A DNA stretch of 64,000 nucleotides, taken from NCBI RefSeq assembly GCF_028372415.1, contig NC_092872.1, positions 17,078,479-17,142,478 on the forward strand, written 5' to 3'. The stretch is from Notamacropus eugenii (Eukaryota; Chordata; Mammalia; Diprotodontia; Macropodidae). Within the stretch, counting starts at the first letter, position 1, and each line of letters starts with the position of its first letter. The notes below the pieces were generated by a model. That model made no database searches. It was not told where the DNA came from and was given only the letters and a program-made list of their open reading frames with translations. Positions 31,211-44,809 of this stretch are shown piece by piece. The translations under genes and the position numbers were made by a program.

Positions 31211-32067
31211 AAAATAATTTCTGTCTTCATACCATCAAGCTTTTTTTTTAATTTTTAATACTGTTATTTATTTGTTTTTAGATTTCAACTTTGATTTCCA
31301 AAAAATTTGAGTTCCAAGTTTTCTCTCCATCTCTCCTCTCCCCCCATAACACCTTGCATCCTGATTACCCCTTGCCTCAGTGTGCCCTCCTTTCTATCAC
31401 ACCCCACCCTTCCCTTATCCCCATTTTCTCTCTTTTCTTGCAGGGCAAGGTAAATTTCCATACCCCATTACCTGCATTTCTTATTTCCCAGTTATATGGA
31501 ATAACAATTCTCAACATTCATTTCTAATACTTTGAATTCCAACTTCTCTCCCTCCCTCCCTTCCCACCTGTCCACATGGAGAAAGCAAGCAATTCCATAC
31601 AGGTTATAGATGTGTCATTTTGCAAAAGACTTCCATAATAGTCATGTTGTGTAAGACTAACTATATTGCCCTCCATCCTACCCTGTCCCCCCTTTTTTTC
31701 TAATCTCTCATTTGACCTTGTCTCTTCCCAAAAGTGTTTACTTCTAGTTATTCCCTTCTCCAATTTGCCCTCTCTTCTATCATCCCCCTCACCCCATTTG
31801 TCCCCTGCTCCCCTACTTTCATCTTCCCTATTTAGTGAGCATGTTATTCCCTCCTTAAGCCATGTGTAAAGCGAATAAGCTTCACTTTTCCCCTCTAATC
31901 TCCTCCCTTTTCTCCTTTATTGAACAAGATATTTCTTAGCTCTTTTATGAGTGGCAGACTGCCGCATTCCATTTCTCCCTCTTTCCTCCCAATATTTTCC
32001 TCTCTCATCCCTTAATTTTATTTTATTTTTTATGGATATCATCTCTTCTGATTCAACTCAACCTGTG

Positions 32068-32262
<195 letters not shown>

Positions 32263-32622
32263 ACCCCTCTACCAACCCAAATACTGAGAAAAGTCTCAAG
32301 AGTTACAAATATTATCTTTCCATGTAAGACTGTAAACAGTTCAGCTTTAGAAAGTCTTTTATGATTTCTCTTCCCTGTTTACCTCTTCAAGCTTCTCTTG
32401 ATTCTAGTGTTTGAAAGTCAAATTTTCTATTCAGTTCTAGTCTTTTCATCATGAATGCTTGAAAGTCCTCTTATATCATTGAATGACCATTTTTCCTTTG
32501 AAGTATTATACTTAGTTTTGTTAAGTAGGTGCTTCTTGGCTTAAATCCCTGTTCCTTTGACTTCTGGAATATCCTATTTCAAGACCTTCAATCCCTCAAA
32601 GCTGAAGGTGCCAGATCCTGTG

Positions 32623-33330
32623 TTATCCTGATTGTATTTCCACAGTACTCTGTTGTTTCTTTCTAGTTGCTTGCAATATTTTCACCTTGACCTGGGAACT
32701 CTGAAATTTGGCCACAATATTCCTAAGAGTTTCTCTCTTCAGGTGTCTTTCAGGAGGTAATTGGTGGATTCTTTCAATATTTATTTTGTCCTCTGGTTGT
32801 TGAATGTCAGGGTAGTTTTCCTTGATAATTTCTTGAAAGATGATGTCTATGCTATTTTCTTGATCATGGCTTTCAGGTAGTCCCATAATTTTTAAAGTCT
32901 CTCCTAGATCTGTTTTCCAGGTCAATTGTTTTTTCCCATGAGATGTTTCACATTATCTTCTATTTTTTCAATCTTTTGGGTTTTTTTTTTTGTAACTTCC
33001 TTGTTTGTTGTATAGTCATTAGCTTCCCTGAACTCCACTGTCATTTTTAAAGAACTATTTTGTTCAGTGAGCTTTTGAACCTACTTTTCCATTTGACTAA
33101 TTCTACTTTTTAAAGCCTTCTTCTCCTCATTGGCTTTTTGGATCTCTTTTTTCAGTTGAGTTAGCCTATTTTTAAAGGTGTTATTTTCCTCAGCATTTTT
33201 TTTTTGTTTCTCCTGTAGCAAGCTGCTAACTCACTTTTTAAGCTCTTCTATGTTCTGAGTCCATTTGATTTTCACTTTGGAGGTACTGGAGGCAGAAGCC
33301 TTGACTTCCTCTGACAGTATGCATTGTTCT
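32623..33330 (-). pseudogene. L1-type ORF1p remnant
   Basis: The open portion (32623-32925, 100 codons) carries the conserved ORF1p segment IIFQEIIKENYPDIQ followed by RIHQLPPERHLKRETLRN and KILQATRKKQQ. This is the RRM/C-terminal RNA-chaperone region. The upstream coiled coil is broken by stops at 32930-33330. ORF1p coats L1 RNA, and this copy is dead. Confidence 0.8.
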
Positions 33331-34100
33331 TCCTCATTTTAAAGGATGGAAGGAAATACCTGCTCACCAAGAAAGTAACCTTCTGTGGTCTTATTTTTTC
33401 CCCTTTATTGAGCATTTTCCCAGTCAGTTACTTGACTTCTGAATCCTTTGTCAACAGCAAGGTCCTAGTCCTTGTCCTCCCTCCAGGACCATTCTCAGGA
33501 CTGAGATTCAGATCAGCTGCTCAATTCCCCCAGGGGCTTTGGTCAGAGGTGGGGTCACCACTGAGGGCTGAGGTTCAGATCCCCGGCTCAAGTTCCCCAG
33601 AGGCTTTAAGCTAAGTTGCTGGACAATATACCCAGCCTGCTTCTTCAGCCAATGTAGTCTCCTGCCGCCCACTGCTACTGCTGCTGCCACTGCCTCTACT
33701 GCTGCCTATGGCCAGGGCTGGGGTGACTCTGCTCCCCTCTCACCTAGTTGGGAAACTCTCCCACACTGACCTTTGAAGCTTTCTTTGTCTCTTGTGGGTT
33801 GAGGGATCTGGGACCCTTCCTGCTGGGGATTCTGCCCTGAAGGCTTGTTGTAGTCCTCTTTCTCCCCATGCCACATGGCCAGGGCTGTGCTCTGCTCTGC
33901 TCAACGTCCCATGGGATAGACTTTTCCTATTGGCTTTCCAGGTTATGTTTGGCTGGAAATCTCTTTTATTCTGCCATTCTGTGGCTTCTGTTGCTCTAGA
34001 ATTTGTTGAGAGTTATTTTTTACAGGTATTCTGTGGGCTGTGGGGGAAGCGCTAGAGTATATGCATCTTTCTACTCTACCATCTTGGCTCTGTCCCTTCA

Positions 34101-34640
34101 CAAAGCTTTTTAAAGGATGGAATTATCAACAACTGAATTAGAAAATTATTTTTTGCTATGCTCCTTTTGGAGGTAAGCAATTTTTAGCCAATGTTTAGAT
34201 AATTACGTAATATCGTCAGTATTCTATGATGTCTTTTTTCCAGGTTTTCAATCTATTTCTCAAATTCATCATCAATTTTCTTCTACCCTTATGATCTGCA
34301 GTGCATTCTCATAATATGAATAGTGCTTCATCTTGCACCTATTTTTTAAGAACCTCCATAGTTCGGTTGGACCCTACCTTTCCATCTGGTTTCACTTTTC
34401 CCCCTCTACCTTTTTTATTTATCCACTCTATAAACCAACCAAATAGCATTAAAAGTATTTTTTTCCTGATCAAGTGCTCCCCTATCCCATATTTAACTAG
34501 CTTGGTCTTTAGAAGACATTTAAAGTCCATTACCTGACCCATACTAGAAGTCTTTTTACCACAGTTTATGTTGTACTGGAGGAGCCTTGTGGAGTTCAGA
34601 GTGACCTCCATATCACAGTGAAGAATTCATGTATTTAGAG
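34101..34640. other. no feature recognised
   Basis: 78- and 90-codon opposing frames at 34301-34611 show no domain and are in T-rich non-coding DNA. Confidence 0.4.
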
Positions 34641-35068
34641 TTGAATCCTATTCTATGGGTTGAAAACCTTCTCTTTCTGTCTCCTATGCCTAGAATGCTA
34701 TCTTTCTTCACCTTTCCTTTTTGAAATCTTATTTTTTCTTTATGTCAATGTTGAGGTGAATTCTCTTCCATGAAGCTTCTTGTGGTTTTTCTAGTTAAGA
34801 AAAGTCTCTAATGTCTCAAATTTTTCTTCTTCATTTTTGGTTTCTCTTTTGACTAAACTTTGAATGACTGACCTGAATTTGAGTGTTTCACACTACTTTG
34901 TAGTACATTTAATATTAAGTTGTTATGTCAGTCTCTCCTCCCTCCCATTTCACATTCACCTTCTTTAGGAGAGAACTTATACCATTTTTCTTCTTTGAAT
35001 ATGCAGTGCCTATCACAGGATTTCATAACATAACAGGCACTTAATAAATATTTGTTAAATTGAATCAC
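34641..35068 (+). repeat. L2 LINE 3' fragment
   Basis: 'ctcctatgcctagaatgctat', 'ccatgaagcttcttgtggtt', 'tgcagtgcctatcacagga' and 'caggcacttaataaatatttg' in consensus order. Confidence 0.7.
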
Positions 35069-35704
35069 ATTAAACTTTTTGATTTAAAGGATAAACAAAC
35101 TTTGATATAAAATCTTAAAATTGAAAGAGTTTTAAATATTCACATAAAACAAAATCACTGCTGTGCTAAATATTCCTTTAGAATGGCTACTTAGTGAAAT
35201 TTGAGTTCTGGAAACATGTTTCTAAGCCATATGTGCTTCAAGATGTAAAATAATATCACAAATATAGTATAAATCATTTTAGTTTCCCTGAAAAGAATAA
35301 CTGAACATTGATCAGAAAAAAATGAATTCTAACAAATAAATAATCTGCTGGAAATACTCTGCTTGCTAAAATATGCAAATATCTCAATTCTAAATCTTAT
35401 TCAATAATAGAGCAGCATCATTTTCTGCACTGGGAGATTGCATATGTACTTACTGGCAAATTGTTTCCCACAGATCATTTATAATTTCCCAAACAAGTTA
35501 ATATATAAAGTGGTAAATAATTACATTAATTGATTAAATACTTTCCATTACCCATTAATTTGAAAATTACCCAGAAGACCCAACTTGAGTAGATCCTATA
35601 TTTATATCATTTTTTTCAGGGATTATGATAACTTATTTTTTAATTTTCTCCATTTTTTACTGTCTGGCTTGATATTTCATTTTCCAGGTTGAAAGTAACA
35701 TGAA
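35069..35704. other. AT-rich DNA, no feature
   Basis: Very AT-rich with no open frame or recognised repeat. Confidence 0.45.
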
Positions 35705-36165
35705 ATCTTAGACTCTCAGAGTTGGAAGGGACCCTAATGCTCAATATTTCAGCTCATACATGAACTACAGTCTTTTTGTAACATACTTAACAAGGGGTCA
35801 TCTACACAGTGATTAAAATGCCAGTGAGAAGCTTCTTTCTGATTTATTATTAGGAATTTTTGCCCCAATTAGAAAGATGAGTGAAAAGAAGGTGCAACCT
35901 AATGTACAGCCCCAGCATTGAGGAAACATGTCCTGCAACTCCAAATTCAGCGCTCTTTCCACTCCGACATCCTCTTCTCCAGGATTCTTATCCTGAATAT
36001 ACTTCAGTTTGTCAATATGCTTCCAAAAATGTCTTACCCAGAAATAAACAAAGTACTTCAGTTAAGCTCTCACCAGGGCAGAGTGTGGTGGGACTATTTC
36101 TTCTCTGTCTGGATATTATTCCTCCATTATGTCTCAGTCTGATGATGGAGCATGACATAATACAA
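35705..36165 (-). repeat. CR1/L3 3' fragment, antisense
   Basis: 'agactctcagagttggaagggaccc' start, then 'gggtcatctacac', and later 'agctctcaccagggcagagtgtggtgggactat', the latter very close to family consensus. The overlapping 101- and 74-codon plus frames are shadows. Confidence 0.75.
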
Positions 36166-36362
36166 ATAATACTGGATTTGCATTAAGAAGACAGCTGAGC
36201 TCCTAGCTTTGATCTGATACTCATTAGCTTTCAAATCTCTTAGATCTTCAGTTTCTTTATGTATAAAATATAGGCAATTATCATAATTGCACCACCTACC
36301 TCTAAATGTTGTTATGATGAAAGCCTTTTGTTATTTTTAAAGCACTACTTAATAGTCTTCTA
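36166..36362 (+). repeat. MIR SINE, sense
   Basis: 'gacagctgagctcctagctt', 'tcttcagtttctttatgtataaaat', 'ccacctacctctaaatgttg' and 'aaagcactactta'. Confidence 0.6.
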
Positions 36363-37600
36363 TTATTATTTATCTGACACCCAGAAAATCGGACTTTACA
36401 TTTTCCTAAATCTTGAAGTTGTCATTACCACATCATCCTCATAAAGCCTATGAGTTACAGGATAGGTTGTTAGAACCTTCATATATTTCTCTTCACAAGA
36501 ATTACTTATGTTTAAAGAAACTATCTTATTGAGATATTCCTAATAAAACTTTCAATTGCCAGTACTGGGCAGTTATTATTAGGTCAAGTTAATTTGTATT
36601 AGGGGTGTGAAAAGACTTTATGTGATCACTTGGAAGAACAAACCAAAGGACAGGAAAAATTGCCAATGCTTCACATAGGAACCCTATGGGCCAGAGACCC
36701 AGTCAAATGAAGGACTTGAGTTTGGAAATCATTAATCACTGCCTAAGGATAACAAAAAAGAGAATCCTGCAAGGTTAAACACCATTAAAACTACCAAAGG
36801 AAAGACTCCTTATTAGGTTGCCCTCCCACCTTCTTCAACCATTCCCAGGTCTTTATCATAAAGCCCCACAGCAAACCTAGAATTCAGACATGGAAGTTTG
36901 TTCCACTGCTGTGGACAATCCTTCTGATTTTAAAGCTCATCCATGAACCTCCATTTAAGGAGGGTATCCAGGTCAAATGTTTCTCTTCTCTCTTCTAGTT
37001 GTACTCTTGACTTCCTCAACCAGGGCTTCATAATCGGGTACTTTTTCCTCCTCTGGCCTCAGATAAGTGTAGAAACTGAATATTTACCAACTATTTAAAA
37101 CCTGTAATTATTGACTGTTCTGAAACTACACATATGACTCATGAGAATGAAGGGTTACAGGTTAGTCTCCATTGTAGCTATTTCTCATGCCACACATCTC
37201 CAAGGAAATTCAAACATAGTACTGGCAGTAGATTTAGGGATGGTAACCTAACCACCAATAGATTCCTTTGTTGGATTAGAAATTTTGATTTGAGCCCCAG
37301 AAATATGACAGATCTCATTAATTTTGGTGCCTTGATGACAATAATGCAGCTGATTAAGCTATTTGGAATGATGAGTTCATGAGAAATAGTAAAAGCAGAT
37401 GCATCTAAATGCCCACAGCTTATCTCCTCTGGAGAGCTGGATTTAACGCTACTGAATCAGGGGTTGCCATGTGTCCTGGGAAAGTGAGACTGTAGCATTT
37501 CCAACTTGTACAGCTTAGTTAAATCTGACTGTGGAATGACATTCTGTATGGGCCTCTGCAGGTGGTCCATTCAGGTCAGGGTTGAGGCAAATGGAAGGGG
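36363..37600. other. unassigned, moderately complex DNA
   Basis: 36590-37090 has a composition unlike its neighbours and could be an old LTR, but no ends, TATA plus AATAAA pair or partner copy could be shown. The 82-codon frame at 37134-37382 is unassigned. Confidence 0.3.
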
Positions 37601-38225
37601 TGGCACAGGCATAGCTTACGCTGTCATTGCCTAAGCTACCCCTGTCCTGACCACCCACAAAAATAAGTGGAGAACTTCATGACTTGGGATGGTCATGTCC
37701 TTCAGGGAAGACTCCAACATGACCAAGTATATCTGTTTAACACACTCAATGATAGATTGTGGGATGCCAACAATAGTGCCAACCCACTCAGTTGAGATTA
37801 GTAACATATCCCCTGCCACCTGGACTTAAGCCCCTGTACTTTCTCAATCTTGCATCCTCGTTTTGCAGTGAGAAGCCATAATGTCTACCAGAGACCATAT
37901 TTGCTAGTGGTTCTGCTGGCAGCTGTCTTATTTGTGATAATGCTGCTAATATCCTTTTCCAGTTTGTCAATGATCATTGGAAAGGTTTAAAGATGGCATT
38001 GGTGGGTCAAGCCAGAATAATTATCCTCTCTAGATGATTACCTTATAGGATGCTGATGCGTACCCAACTCTCTTCACACATCTTCTTGACCAATTCTCCT
38101 TTTTTTGGCAGTAGTACTTCCACTTTCCTTCCCATGTGACATTTAATCTACCTTCAGTCACACTGGTGTCTATGTCGAACAGTCTTTTGGGGATTTTGAC
38201 TTTGTAAAGGGTCAAGTCTTTGGTT
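37600..38225 (-). pseudogene. cluster of minus-strand ORF remnants, unassigned
   Basis: Three 60-62 codon minus-strand frames (38030-38215, 37788-37970, 37631-37819) lie end to end in different frames, as in a gene broken by frameshifts. They contain sequences such as TEGRLNVTWEGKWKYY and VKQIYLVMLESSLKDMT. GC is higher than in the flanks. The style (N-linked NVT, heptad-like leucines) recalls a retroviral or viral-like glycoprotein remnant, but I cannot assign a family and no LTR pair is visible. Confidence 0.3.
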
Positions 38226-39769
38226 ACTCTTGGGAGGTCAAGGATAAGTTAAGTAAAAGAGGGAAATAATCATTATGGCTAGACTGGGAAAACATGAGAA
38301 AGTACTGGTAGCAGTGAGGTATGAAATGTATCAGTGTCAGCTTACAGGACATAAACAATATTAGAAGGCTTTTTTTGGTTTGCTTTTTTACCAATTTCAT
38401 CACACAAAGTCTGTGACATCTCCACTCAATTTTTAAAGTAGATATTCGAAGGACTCTTGGTCCAATAAGTTGGAAGGAGTAAACAGTAGATTTTGAATTG
38501 ATAATTAACTTATGAAATTATGAAATAGGGGTAAGTATGCCTGGTTCTTTGGGCACTTGTGGAAAGACTATGAATGGCAGTGGGAAATGAAGAAGATAGC
38601 ACATAACTACAATAGGTGAAAGGGAAAAAAGAAAATATAAAGACAAGCAAAGAAAAGTGAAGATACAGAAATAAATAATGGAGCTAGGAAGGGACATAAG
38701 ATGATGAAGGGAAGCAGGTGGCATGAGGAAGAGGGATGGAGAGGAGATTAATCACTTATGTAACAGTGGATAAGAGGTGGGAGCACTTGAACAGGGAGGG
38801 AAAGTGCTGAGAGGAAAGGAGTTTGAGATCTTGTTTTTCTTAGAGATATTTTTCAGAGAAAACAGACCAAATCTTATCTTTGCAGTTTTAGGGTTAGCTC
38901 ATTAATATATCCAAAATAGTCTCTAAGTTATTTGTTAAATTTGAAAGTCATCATTTCAAAGTTATTGATACTTCTTTATGTTCCACTTTCTGGAACTGTG
39001 GAGGTTTGAATTTTGTCTGAAATTTATCTATCATAGAACCAAAACTTTGACAAGCAGTGCATAGGTGATTTCTTCTGGTTTAGAATATATTACCAGGATG
39101 CGAATTTTGGTTAATATATGATATACTTTGCAAATATTCTCTTTTAATCTTTGGGATGGTGAATACTTGACTTTTAGGTTCCCTATTATAATTTCACTTC
39201 CTGCTAATGCCCCCTTTGCTGGCTATCCACAAAACTTACTTACTTTATGGATTAGAAGGAGGCTGGTGGTCAGGAAGACCAGAAAAAAAGATTCAATTTT
39301 AATTTTAGGTTGAATGAAGTCCTGAGCTTGCCTACCACATCTGCAACCAAATCTTCCCATCTTTAAATCATAGTCTAGTATGATGAGCAGTATTCCAATA
39401 AGCCTCCTGCATCCAAACAGATGAAAATGCTTTGAAAAATTGAAGTGGAGATCAATTACCAATCACTGTACATTTTCAAAATAAGGCCTCCTTCTGTTCC
39501 CTCATGGGAAAGATCAATCAACAATAATAAAGCACAACAGCTCAATATTGTCTGAGTTTATAAAGCAGATTTGTCTAGGATCCAAAGCTATTTCCTGATA
39601 TTATTCCATCAGTTCTCACAGTGCATATCTAAAGAATATGAGCTAGGCTGAAAAGAGAGTCTGAAGCCATAACAGTATTATCTTTACTGCTCATGAACCA
39701 GACCAGAGCCCTCAAATGGTCTTTATATCAGTAGCCAGAAATAATAGCTAATACAGCAAATGGAATCAA
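38226..39769. other. no feature recognised
   Basis: Non-coding. Purine-rich sections at 38570-38830. The 61-79 codon frames are unsupported. Confidence 0.4.
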
Positions 39770-40085
39770 CATAAATGAAGACCTTACCTAGCTATAAAAG
39801 ACGGTCATATCTGTTATGATGGAATTTAATAGGGAAAAATGTAATGCCTTGCACATTGGTTAAAATAATCAGCTACACAAATGTAAGGAGGTTTAACGAT
39901 GATCAAACAAGGACCTTTGTGAAATAAGATCTTCGGTTTTATTGGACTGGAAGCTCAATTTCAATCAGCAATTTTACTTGGTGGTTTAAAAAGTTAATCA
40001 GTTTTCATTAAGAAAGGACCTGACGTACAGAAGAAGGAAGAGAATAATGCTGATATCCTCTTCCCTGCTTAGATCAGAAATGACT
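39770..40085 (+). repeat. CR1/L3 LINE fragment, sense
   Basis: 'tttaatagggaaaaatgtaatgccttgcacattgg', 'gattttattggactggaagctcaatttcaatcag'-type sequence follows the family order upstream of the part seen at 790-1600. Confidence 0.55.
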
Positions 40086-40317
40086 TCTTGTCATCATTTC
40101 TGGATGCCACAGTTTAGGAAGAATTTTGATAATCTGTGGAAATCTGAAGGAAGTAAGATAACTAGAATGGGGAGGGGGGGAACTAGAAATCATATTATAT
40201 GAGTATGAATTGAAAGGCCTAGGGACTAGTAGAGAAATCAATATGAACCGTTCATACAAGTTTATATATCGATATCCACAGTAGAGCATTCATAGGTTAG
40301 AATCTATCTTTTCATTA

Positions 40318-40412
40318 ATTCGACTTGTTCTGTGAAGTCTGGATGCAGTCAAAGGGTCACACTTGAGGATGTAGAAGGCCACATGTGGCCTCAAAGCTGC
40401 AAGTCTGCCCCA
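40318..40412 (+). mobile_element. partial hAT-like palindromic element
   Basis: 'cgacttgttctgtgaagtctgg', 'gcagtcaaagggtcacac', 'gatgtagaaggccacatgtgg' and 'ctgcaagtctgcccc' match the right half of the element at 7211-7413. Confidence 0.6.
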
Positions 40413-41284
40413 AGGATACACCTATAATTTGCTTTTGACAGTACTTATCACAAAGGAGTGAGGAGAAATAGGAATACAAATTATTCAACAGCAGCAGTAT
40501 AAAATAAACAACTTGGAAAAACTTAAGAAATCTGGCCAATGGAATTCTAAATCATAATTCCAGAGGGCTAAAGATGAAAAATAGGTGATTGATTCAAGAT
40601 ATTTAATGACAACTCCTTTTTATGGACAACGGACAGTGTAAAGACTTGGGGTTTTATTAACTATTCCAAATTGTTATAAAGATTTTCTTTTTGTTCTTTT
40701 AGATTGAGGGCAGTAGGGGGAGAGGAATGTTTATTATTTTTTTTTTAAATACTATGAATGTTGAACCTAGAGAAAAACAAACTTTGGTTGTCTGTCTTAC
40801 AATATTTTAAAGTTTGTTACAGGGAAAATGGAGCAAATTTGTTCTCTCTTGACACTGGAAGAAAGAAATAGAAGTAATGAGTGAAAAGTTTCAAAAAAGG
40901 AGTTCAATAGAAGGGGGAGGAATTATTATAGTTGCCATTAGGGGAATGAGCTGTCTTAGTAGATAATCATATCTTTACCGCTAGAGGGCTCCAAACCAAA
41001 GCTGTATGGCCTCATACACAGTTTTTCTAGTTATGGATAGAGTGGATTTTATTGCCTCCTAAGATCCTTTCAGAATAGAGATTACAGGATGTATGTGTCT
41101 CTGAAAATTAACAGAAACTTGGTTTATTTTCAACTGAGAATTTAGGTACACTGAAAGGAATTAGGTATTCACTCCTACTTTAATGAGCTTTGAAGGAAAT
41201 ATAAACTCCTCCTTTCCTTTTCCCTTTTCCTCTTCCTTCTTCCTTATTTTTTGCTCCCCATTCCTTCCCCTCCCCTTAACACAT
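40413..41284. other. no feature recognised
   Basis: Non-coding, with a T/A run near 40735. Confidence 0.4.
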
Positions 41285-42072
41285 ACAGAGTCACAGAATT
41301 TCAGAGTTAGAAGAAACCTCAGAGGCCATCTGTTACAACCTATGCTTATACTTAGGCCATCCATGCTCACTTATCCTCCAGCTCTTCTCCTGAATCTCTA
41401 AACTTCCCTATGTTATTCTGCATGGGGACCCTTCCTCTCACCTCTCCTCTCTCTTTTATCTATTGTAGCCCCTCGCTATAGTGTTAACTCCTTGAAGATA
41501 ACAAATGACATTTTTGCTTGTATGTGTATTCCTAGTTCACTGTTCCAGGCACATAGCAAGTGCTTAACGAATCTATCTATCTACTATCTATCTATCTATT
41601 TATCTATTATCTATGAATTTATTTATCTATATGACATATTATACCCAAGAAATTATCAACTGTCATCATCCTGAAGACTTCCAATAAGGGATAATCCCAT
41701 TAGCTTCCAAGGCATCCAATTCTACTTTGAGACAGCTTTAATTATTAACAATTTTCTCCTTTCAAATTTAAAATTTCTTTTTTCTTTTTTTGCAGCTGGC
41801 ACCCTATATTGCAAATGCCTTTCCCTCTAGGGCCAAGCAGACCAAGTTCAATTCATTTCCACTTGTCATGAACACCATATACTCTGCGAAGTCTTGTCTT
41901 CTTCAAGCTAAACACCTCAAATTGCACAACTGTTTCCTTTGAAATAGCAATTCCTTTTACCAGGATTTCCTTCCCTGCATCCTTTCTAGTTTATCACTGG
42001 CTTTCCTAAAATATGACTATTCAACTGTACCAAATTTCTACATGTTATTCTTCCAAAGTAGATGATGACATT
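41285..42072 (-). repeat. CR1/L3 3' fragment, antisense, interrupted
   Basis: 41285-41395 ('tcacagaatttcagagttagaag', 'cctcagaggccatctg') and 41655-42072 ('agcttccaaggcatccaattctactttgagacagct', 'tctagggccaagcagacc', 'cttcaagctaaacac') are two parts of one element. An L2-type tail and a TATC repeat (41400-41640) lie between them. Confidence 0.75.
41460..41635 (+). repeat. L2-type tail plus (TCTA)n
   Basis: 'gttaactccttgaagataac', 'ttccaggcacatagcaagtgctta', then about 60 bases of TCTA repeat (41571-41632). Confidence 0.7.
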
Positions 42073-42079
42073 AGTTACT

Positions 42080-42560
42080 CAATCAAGGAAAATTTATTAA
42101 GCACTTACTTTATCCCAAGCTAAGCTCTGCATATAAAAAGAAAGGGAATAATAACCTTTTCTGTCACAGTGTCCATATTTTAATGTGGAATATGAAATGT
42201 AAATAACTACATGAAAGATTTATAATTAGATAAAAGGTCATTCAGAGGGGAAGGTTTAGCAGCTGAAGTTATATTGGGATGGGAAAGGTCTCCTGCAGAA
42301 CTTGAGATTTGAACTTAATCCTGAAGAAAATAAGGCAAACTAAAAGAGGAGGAAAGAAAGCATTCAAGGGAGAGAACCAAGATTTATGGAAGGAGAGCTG
42401 GTACAAAGACACAAAAATAGGAAAAAGAGTGTCAAATACAAGGGAAAAAAAGTTCGTTAATGTGGTCAGACCTTAAAATGTATAGAGGTGATTAAGATGC
42501 AAGAGAAATGAAAAAAGCCCAAGGTAGGAAGAGGCATTTTCCAAATCCAAAATATTTTAA
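42080..42560 (+). repeat. marsupial interspersed repeat, diverged long copy
   Basis: 'aaatttattaagcacttact', 'tgagatttgaacttaatcctg' and 'aaagcattcaagggagag' match the order of the 25770 copy. The purine-rich sequence to about 43340 may be further, more decayed parts of the same family. Confidence 0.5.
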
Positions 42561-43639
42561 CCTCTCATACAGAAAACCTTCATAGACATATAGGAAGCAG
42601 ATTTTATTGTTTGTTTGTTTTAGGGAGAATATATATTGAATCATGTCTTTTTTTTTATATGTTGAGTTAAAAAATGATCATGATACATCCATATGGAAAT
42701 ATCCAGCTTGCAGTTGGTGATGCAATAATCTGGCTTTAGAGGAAAGAGATGAGATCTGGCTAGGTAGATAGCGGAATAAACTGAAAAAAAAAACATTTAT
42801 CGATTAGTCTAGAGAATCTAATTAATCATTAGTGAAGAATATGTGGGAAAAAGAGAGACAAATGACAAGAGACCCTTATGGTACATCTAGATGAGGGAAA
42901 TGGGACTTGGTTTACAATCAATCAAAGCAGAAGGGGTTGATGCGTAACGGAAGAAGGGTAAAAATCCAGAAAGAGGCATTGAGGAACAAGGTCTCTTCCT
43001 CCTCTTTGACATGTGTTAAGGGGAATGAGAGAGGGTACATTAGGAACAGGGGAGGGTGAGTTTGAATGCACTATTTTCAGAGGAAAACCAAGTTTTCATG
43101 GTTGGGAGAAGATAGAGAGCATGAGAGGAAGATGTACATTGTGAACATTCCATTTATTAACAATAAAATAAGATTACAGAGGGCACAATGGAAGAATGTA
43201 ATAGAGACATTGCATGGGGTTATAATGAGGTAAACGAAAAGAAAGAAGAGGGAAGAGGTAGAGTGTTTTTACCCAGACAACTTAGAGTCTAAAGAATAGA
43301 GAGAGGAGGAAGAAGAGTTAGCTAGCCCTAGAGCAATAGATTGTCACTGTCGTACAATTCCCAATATTCCAAGCATATGGTATCTAAATTTATTAATTTC
43401 ATATTTTCATTAAAATCATGCATATACATTAGGGTTTTATGATAATATCAACCTGTGATCAAGAGACCTGATAGTGAGAATCTGGTTATGAATCTATTGA
43501 TTCACCCTTTCTCCATTAACCAAAAGAACAGCTAATTTCCCACTTAAAAGTGGTTTGTATTATCATCCTTTAGACAGATAAGTTAACAGAGGAGGAATTT
43601 CCAAGTCTCTTTGCTCCTAGACCAGTCCAGGAAGTCAAA
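42561..43639. other. purine-rich non-coding DNA
   Basis: No open frame. Perhaps a continuation of the preceding repeat. Confidence 0.35.
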
Positions 43640-43900
43640 TGGTTACGACTTGACTCTGTCATACAACATCCTTCTGGTCAGCCATAAATTTAATGAGCAG
43701 TCCCTTTATACTTTAATGAAGGACATTGATAAAAATGTTAACTAGACTAGTGCCCTGTACACTGCACTGGAAACTATCTTCCATGACGACCTCAAAGAGT
43801 TAATAACTACTATGATGGGAGCTACATTTGATTTGGGTTGAACTAGTCTCTCTTTCAAAGGACAAGGAGGACATCCTAGGATGTGGTTGATACGAAGGAC
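43640..43900 (-). repeat. CR1/L3 LINE fragment, antisense
   Basis: 'aatgaaggacattgataaaaatgttaactagactagtgccct' with 'ccatgacgacctc' follows the antisense of the CR1/L3 reverse-transcriptase region. Confidence 0.5.
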
Positions 43901-44809
43901 TAGGGCTTGAACTACTGGCATTGCTTATTTATTGCCTGAGATATAAAAAAGCCCTGTTTTAGAGGAGTTAGTATATTTATTTGAGATTTAGGGATATTTC
44001 CAATAACATGGGGTACATATTTCTGACCAATTGTTGCTATTATACTGCATGTGGAGTCACAGAAAGACAATATTTACTTTAATTAGCAATTTTATCCTTT
44101 ATAATCTCTTTTTGCAAGTAAATTTGAATTTTATTGTCCATGAGCATTTCACTATAAAAAAAAAAAAAACCAAACACAAATGAACAAAAAACACTCACTC
44201 TTTGAATCTAGTCATTAAAATAGTTCTTAATCAATATAATTGCATTGTAGCACAATCCACACTCATCAGTCTTGTCTATGGAAATCACATGAGATAGTTT
44301 GTATTTCAACAAAATCTGAGTAAACAATACGTACACAACTCCCTAACTTGTCATTCTAGTAATCCATCAAAAGAGGAACTACATGAGGTTAGAGGAAACA
44401 GTATAAGAAGCAGACACGAAAGAAGAAACATAACTGTACAGGGAAGAATCTTAAGATGGTCATGAGCAAAAGATGAAGACTTGCAAAGCCGTGAAGTATC
44501 TCTGAATTTGTAACAACTCTTCTAAGCAGGATGGAGCTCTAATAGTCAAGGATGGCATCATAATTTTCTCAAAGCCCCCATAGTACTTAATGTAGTGTTT
44601 GGCACACAGTGGAACTGAAAAACATTTGCTGATTAATTGATTTCATTTGTGTCTATGATATATTTTGTTCAATAGAAAAGAAAACCCAGAGTTAATTAGA
44701 GTTAAGCCAATTAGTGTTATTTACCATGCATAAATACTAACAAAATAGAATATTAAAACTACAAAATATGTAAATGTGTCCTAAACAAAGTAATGTCCAT
44801 ATAACCCAG
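43901..44809. other. no gene; L2-type tail at 44570-44645
   Basis: An A run at 44156-44169. 'catagtacttaatgtagtgtttggcacacagtgg' at about 44580 is a LINE2-type end. Otherwise unremarkable. Confidence 0.45.

Noticed and set aside
34301-34611. Opposing 78- and 90-codon frames
   Set aside because: T-rich non-coding DNA. Open only by chance on both strands.
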